Assembly: GCA_036505015.1 (NCBI GenBank)
Contig: DASXUC010000071.1
Coordinates: 62,001 to 126,000 of the forward strand
Direction: 5' to 3'
Length of the DNA stretch: 64,000 nt
Source: DASXUC01 sp036505015
GTDB taxonomy: Bacteria > Sysuimicrobiota > Sysuimicrobiia > Sysuimicrobiales > Kaftiobacteriaceae
Below, in pieces: positions 61,460 through 64,000 of this stretch. The position numbers and the translations under genes were made by a program. The notes beneath the pieces were generated by a model. The model did no database searches. It worked only from the letters and a program-made list of their open reading frames with translations, and was not told where the DNA came from. Position 1 is the first letter of the stretch. Each line of letters opens with the position of its first letter.

Positions 61460-62620
61460 TCAGTCTTGTTCGCGCCACCAGTCCGGGGACACGTCCTTGC
61501 TGCGGGTGTATTTCCTGACGACCGGACGCCCGCCCGCGCGCTCCTTGGCGACTTTGGCGCGCAGCTCTTCGTACTCGCGGAGTTCGGTCAGCACTTTCAG
61601 GGTATTCCAGGCCGCCTCTTCCACCTGCTCACCGTCGTGCAGGATCATCCGCACCAGCGGTTCGACGACCCGCTTGTCTCGCAGCTTGCCCATGATTTTG
61701 ATGGCCAGCCGCTTCACATCGATGTCTTCGTCGTCCAGGGTGCGCACGAGGATGTCCAGGGCGCCGTCGCCGAGCAGCGTGTAGATCGCCTTCAGGGCGA
61801 AGCGGCGCACCTTGGCACTGGGATTCTCCAGCGCTTCGCTGAGCTGCTTCGTCACCCCGGCGCGCGGCCGGCTGCTGAGGGCCTCAACAGCTTCTCTGGG
61901 CAGGGCGATCTCCCGGTCGATGGTCGGACCGGAGGGGATCTCCAGCACCCCGCGTTCCTCCAGGCGGCCGAAGGTGGTCACCACGGCCTCCTGCATGCGA
62001 GCATCCTCCAGGAACAGTTCGACGAGCGGCTCGGTGACCCGTTTGTCGCCGATGCGGCCCAGCACGGAAATGGCGGTCAGCCGGACATACTGGTTCTCGT
62101 CGCTCATCACCGCCAGCAGCGGATCGATCGCCTTGCCTTCCATGTCCACCAGGATCTTCCAGACCTGGTTTCCGATCTTCCGGCGCAGGGCGCGGTCCTT
62201 GAACGCCTCCAACAGCGCGGGCACCGCGTCGCCGCCGATGCGCACCAGCGCTTCGGTCGCGGCCAGCTGCAGGGAGCGTTCGCGCCGCGCCAGCACGCGG
62301 ATCAGCGGTTCGACCGCGCCTTTGTCGCGCATGTCGCGCAGCCCGTTGACGGCCTGCAGCACGACCTGCTCCGACCGGTCGCCCAGGGCCATGCGCAGGG
62401 CTTCCATCGTAGATGTCCCGCCGATGCGCCGCAGCGCTGCGACGGCGCTCTTGCGCACGTACTCATCAGGATCCGTGAGCGCCTCCGCCAGCGCCGGCAC
62501 CGCGCGCTCGTCGGCCAGCTTGCCCAAAGCATGGGCCGCATCACTGCGCACAGTAACGTCGTGACTGCGCAGTTGAGCGACAAGACGCTCAAGATCTGCG
62601 TCGCGGGTGCTCTCGGCCAT
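61460..62620 (-). CDS. HEAT-repeat protein
   Basis: This 386-residue protein is made of about ten alpha-helical HEAT/PBS-lyase-like repeats of around 31 residues (pattern V-R-x-x-A-A-x-A-L-G-x-L-x-D-x-R-A-V-P-A-L). It would form a superhelical protein-binding scaffold without enzymatic activity. Repeats around residues 205-260 are irregular, perhaps a linker. The ATG at 62620 is chosen because upstream frame sequence is antisense to hpt. It is in a run with cutA and surE. Confidence 0.88.
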   Translation of the reverse strand: MAESTRDADLERLVAQLRSHDVTVRSDAAHALGKLADERAVPALAEALTDPDEYVRKSAVAALRRIGGTSTMEALRMALGDRSEQVVLQAVNGLRDMRDKGAVEPLIRVLARRERSLQLAATEALVRIGGDAVPALLEAFKDRALRRKIGNQVWKILVDMEGKAIDPLLAVMSDENQYVRLTAISVLGRIGDKRVTEPLVELFLEDARMQEAVVTTFGRLEERGVLEIPSGPTIDREIALPREAVEALSSRPRAGVTKQLSEALENPSAKVRRFALKAIYTLLGDGALDILVRTLDDEDIDVKRLAIKIMGKLRDKRVVEPLVRMILHDGEQVEEAAWNTLKVLTELREYEELRAKVAKERAGGRPVVRKYTRSKDVSPDWWREQD

Positions 62621-62676
62621 GTGGTGGGGATGCTCCTTCCAGCCCTCTTTCTGCGAGGTGCCAGCGACTCCTCTGC

Positions 62677-62705
62677 TTGAATGTTTGAAGGGCTGTGGAT
62701 ATACT
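62677..62705 (+). promoter_or_regulatory. Promoter of the nuclease-like gene and hpt
   Basis: A -35 TTGAAT (62677-62682) and a -10 TATACT (62700-62705) are separated by 17 bases. Transcription would start near 62712. An ATG at 62681 lies within the -35 and so cannot be the translational start of the downstream gene. Confidence 0.68.
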
Positions 62706-62725
62706 ATGACACAACACATCTCCGT

Positions 62726-63121
62726 GTGCTGCGCGAGGAGGTGACGAGAACCCAGGTGGATCACCGATCGGCCCAGGACGACGCATCGCCGCGCCCCCGC
62801 TTCGCCCACGCCAGTGAAGAAGAATTCGCCCGACTCCTGGACTTTTACGGAATCCGGTGGGAATACGAACCGCGCAGTTTCCCGCTCGAGTGGGACCCGG
62901 AAGGACGCGTGGTGGAGAGTTTCAATCCTGATTTCTACCTGCGCGATTTTGAGCTCTACATCGAGTTGACGACCCTCAAGCAGAGCCTGGTGACCAAGAA
63001 GAACCGGAAGGTCCGCCGCCTGCGCGAGCTGTACCCCGGCGTGCGGCTGAAGATCTTCTACGGCCGGGATTACCGCAGCCTGCTGTTCAAGTACGGGCTC
63101 GCCGGAGCCGGCGCCAGGTAG
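62726..63121 (+). CDS. Restriction-endonuclease-fold (PD-(D/E)XK-like) hypothetical protein
   Basis: This protein of about 131 residues has the pattern of a small PD-(D/E)XK nuclease fold: F-N-P-D-F-Y-L, then Y-I-E-L-T-T-L-K-Q-S with a lysine-rich helix (V-T-K-K-N-R-K). Asp and the Glu-x-Thr...Lys set could bind metal. Whether it cuts DNA is unknown. The start is uncertain: GTG at 62726, 62741 or 62756 are all in frame after the promoter, and GAGGAGG lies at 62734-62740. It precedes hpt by 12 bases, so both are probably cotranscribed. Confidence 0.68.
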   Translation: MLREEVTRTQVDHRSAQDDASPRPRFAHASEEEFARLLDFYGIRWEYEPRSFPLEWDPEGRVVESFNPDFYLRDFELYIELTTLKQSLVTKKNRKVRRLRELYPGVRLKIFYGRDYRSLLFKYGLAGAGAR

Positions 63122-63133
63122 CCTCCACAGCGG

Positions 63134-63676
63134 ATGGCCCTCGCCGAAGACGTCGACCGGGTGCTGTTCAGTGAGGCCCAGATCGCCGCACGCGTCCGCG
63201 AGCTCGGTACGGCCATCTCGCGGGATTACGCCAGGCGGCTCCCGCTGCTGGTGAGCCTGCTGAAGGGCGCGCTGTATTTCGTGGCCGACCTCACGCGCGC
63301 GATCACGATTCCGATGACGCTGGACTTCATGGCCATCACGTCGTACGCGGGGACCAGAGAGTCTTCCGGCGTGGTGCGGTTGATCAAAGACCTTGACGAG
63401 GAGATCACGGGCCGCGACGTGCTCCTCGTGGAGGATATCATCGACACCGGGCTGACCGCCGCCTATCTCCTGCGCACCCTCTCCGCCCGCGACCCGGCAA
63501 GCCTGAGAATCTGCACGCTGCTGGACAAGACCGCCCGCCGCATCGTCGACAACCTCCCGATCGACTACCGCGGCTTCGAGGTCCCGGACACCTTCGTGGT
63601 CGGCTACGGCCTCGACTACCGGCAACTATACCGCAACCTACCGTACATTGGAGTGCTGAAACCCGAAGCCCTCTGA
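63134..63676 (+). CDS. hpt: Hypoxanthine-guanine phosphoribosyltransferase
   Basis: This 180-residue enzyme has the PRPP-binding motif L-L-V-E-D-I-I-D-T-G and the HPRT pattern L-V-S-L-L-K-G-A-L-Y-F and D-F-M-A-I-T-S-Y. It salvages hypoxanthine and guanine to IMP and GMP. A C-terminal D-Y-R-Q-L-Y-R-N-L-P-Y-I-G is typical. It converges on a purine-permease-like sequence, so import and salvage were once neighbours. Confidence 0.95.
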   Translation: MALAEDVDRVLFSEAQIAARVRELGTAISRDYARRLPLLVSLLKGALYFVADLTRAITIPMTLDFMAITSYAGTRESSGVVRLIKDLDEEITGRDVLLVEDIIDTGLTAAYLLRTLSARDPASLRICTLLDKTARRIVDNLPIDYRGFEVPDTFVVGYGLDYRQLYRNLPYIGVLKPEAL

Positions 63677-63684
63677 GAACCCCC

Positions 63685-63726
63685 AGCTGGTAGTTGGTAG
63701 TTGGTGCCAGCTACCAACTAACTAGG
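63685..63726. repeat. Tandem-unit hairpin H8 after hpt
   Basis: The left arm (about 63686-63704) has tandem GTAGTTG 7-bp units and the right arm (about 63707-63726) is the near-complementary copy with a very short loop. It lies directly after the hpt stop and reaches the stop codon of the convergent permease sequence, so it may terminate both. Confidence 0.7.
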
Positions 63727-64000
63727 TTGCAAAGTACAGCAGGAAAGCCGCCGCGATGACGTACAGCAGCCAGTGGATGTCGTGCGCCCGGCCTTGCAGC
63801 AGTTTGATGCCCACAACGAGATGAAACCTGCGCCGATCCCACTGGTGATCGATGCGGCAAACGGATGCAAAACATCATCAGGAATGCCGGAATCGCCAGG
63901 TCCGGCTCACCCCACGGGATCTCCCGAAGCTGCGACATCATATCGAACCCAACGATGATCAATGCCGTCGCGGTTGCCTGCGGCGGGAACATACCCGCCA
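63722..64000 (-). pseudogene. C-terminal part of an AzgA-type purine permease with frameshifts
   Basis: From the right edge, the minus strand reads P-P-Q-A-T-A-T-A-L-I-I-V-G-F-D-M-M-S-Q-L, then R-E-I-P-W and A-I-P-A-F-L-M-M, which matches the end of AzgA-type (NCS2/AzgA) hypoxanthine-guanine permeases. The family then continues in another frame (F-A-A-S-I-T-S-G-I-G-A-G-F) and in a third frame (G-I-K-L-L-Q-G-R-A-H-D-I-H-W-L-L-Y-V-I-A-A-A-F) to a TAG at 63722-63724. So two frameshifts lie at about 63830-63875. They may be real decay or read errors. The gene continues outside the window. Confidence 0.7.

Noticed and set aside
61460..63625. 721-codon frame that would join the HEAT protein to sequence opposite hpt
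   Set aside because: The part beyond 62620 is antisense to hpt and the nuclease-like gene; the HEAT pattern begins only after the ATG at 62620.

Overview
The window is high-GC bacterial DNA, densely coding, with many ATGA/GTGA start-stop overlaps and long co-directional runs. It looks like chromosome of an uncultured, free-living, probably diderm bacterium of the Terrabacteria type (something near Armatimonadota/Bacillota-like candidate phyla). That placement is inferred from gene content and order (ftsE-ftsX-M23 peptidase-ctpA-polysaccharide deacetylase, hpt-surE neighbourhood, tdh-kbl, KimA-type permease, NdvB-type glucan synthase). There is no rRNA or ribosomal protein to test it.

Layout. 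0-2 kb: four overlapping genes ending in a CopC-like copper protein. 2.5-6.5 kb: a minus-strand zinc operon (zur-znuA-znuC-znuB-yibE/F) with a recognisable promoter and candidate Zur box. 6.5-9.7 kb: quinone oxidoreductase, GYD protein, a MITE-like element and a secreted protein. 9.7-17.4 kb: a loose metabolic set (CrtC/AttH-like lipocalin protein, KAS III-like enzyme, MpaB/DUF2236 oxygenase, GH29 fucosidase, S9 peptidase). 17.4-21.6 kb: an Rrf2-controlled sulfate-type ABC operon whose ATPase carries a C-terminal universal stress domain. 21.9-25.9 kb: a KdpD/KdpE-like pair next to a KimA-like potassium permease. 25.95-26.7 kb: tmRNA followed by a duplicated copy of its 3' end. 26.7-35.3 kb: a giant cyclic beta-glucan synthase gene. 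35.4-43.7 kb: a long minus-strand run with smpB, a thioesterase, molybdenum cofactor genes, threonine degradation genes and an HprK/PEPCK-like ATPase. 43.8-46.9 kb: DUF2231 protein and a PhoB/PhoR-like two-component system. 46.9-52 kb: a complete Liv branched-chain amino acid transporter. 52.2-54.9 kb: proline dehydrogenase and glutamate dehydrogenase. 55-62.6 kb: cell-envelope and division genes (deacetylase, CtpA, M23 peptidase, FtsX, FtsE), then surE, cutA and a HEAT-repeat protein. 62.7-64 kb: a nuclease-fold protein, hpt and the damaged end of a purine permease.

The genes suggest an amino-acid-consuming heterotroph: Liv uptake, proline, glutamate and threonine breakdown, peptidase, fucosidase, plus purine salvage and metal and potassium homeostasis.

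Structure that ordinary annotation does not explain: (1) at least eight gene junctions between 38 and 64 kb hold hairpins whose two arms are each built of tandem 7-9 bp units, with the unit differing between loci; (2) a 477-bp non-coding element at 7892-8368 has perfect 8-bp terminal inverted repeats and a perfect 8-bp target duplication, with an older inverted copy near 2.1-2.5 kb; (3) the tmRNA 3' end is duplicated 290 bp downstream, like an integration scar; (4) the conserved N-terminus of the giant glucan synthase lies upstream of any ATG/GTG/TTG, behind a good ribosome binding site and an AUC codon.
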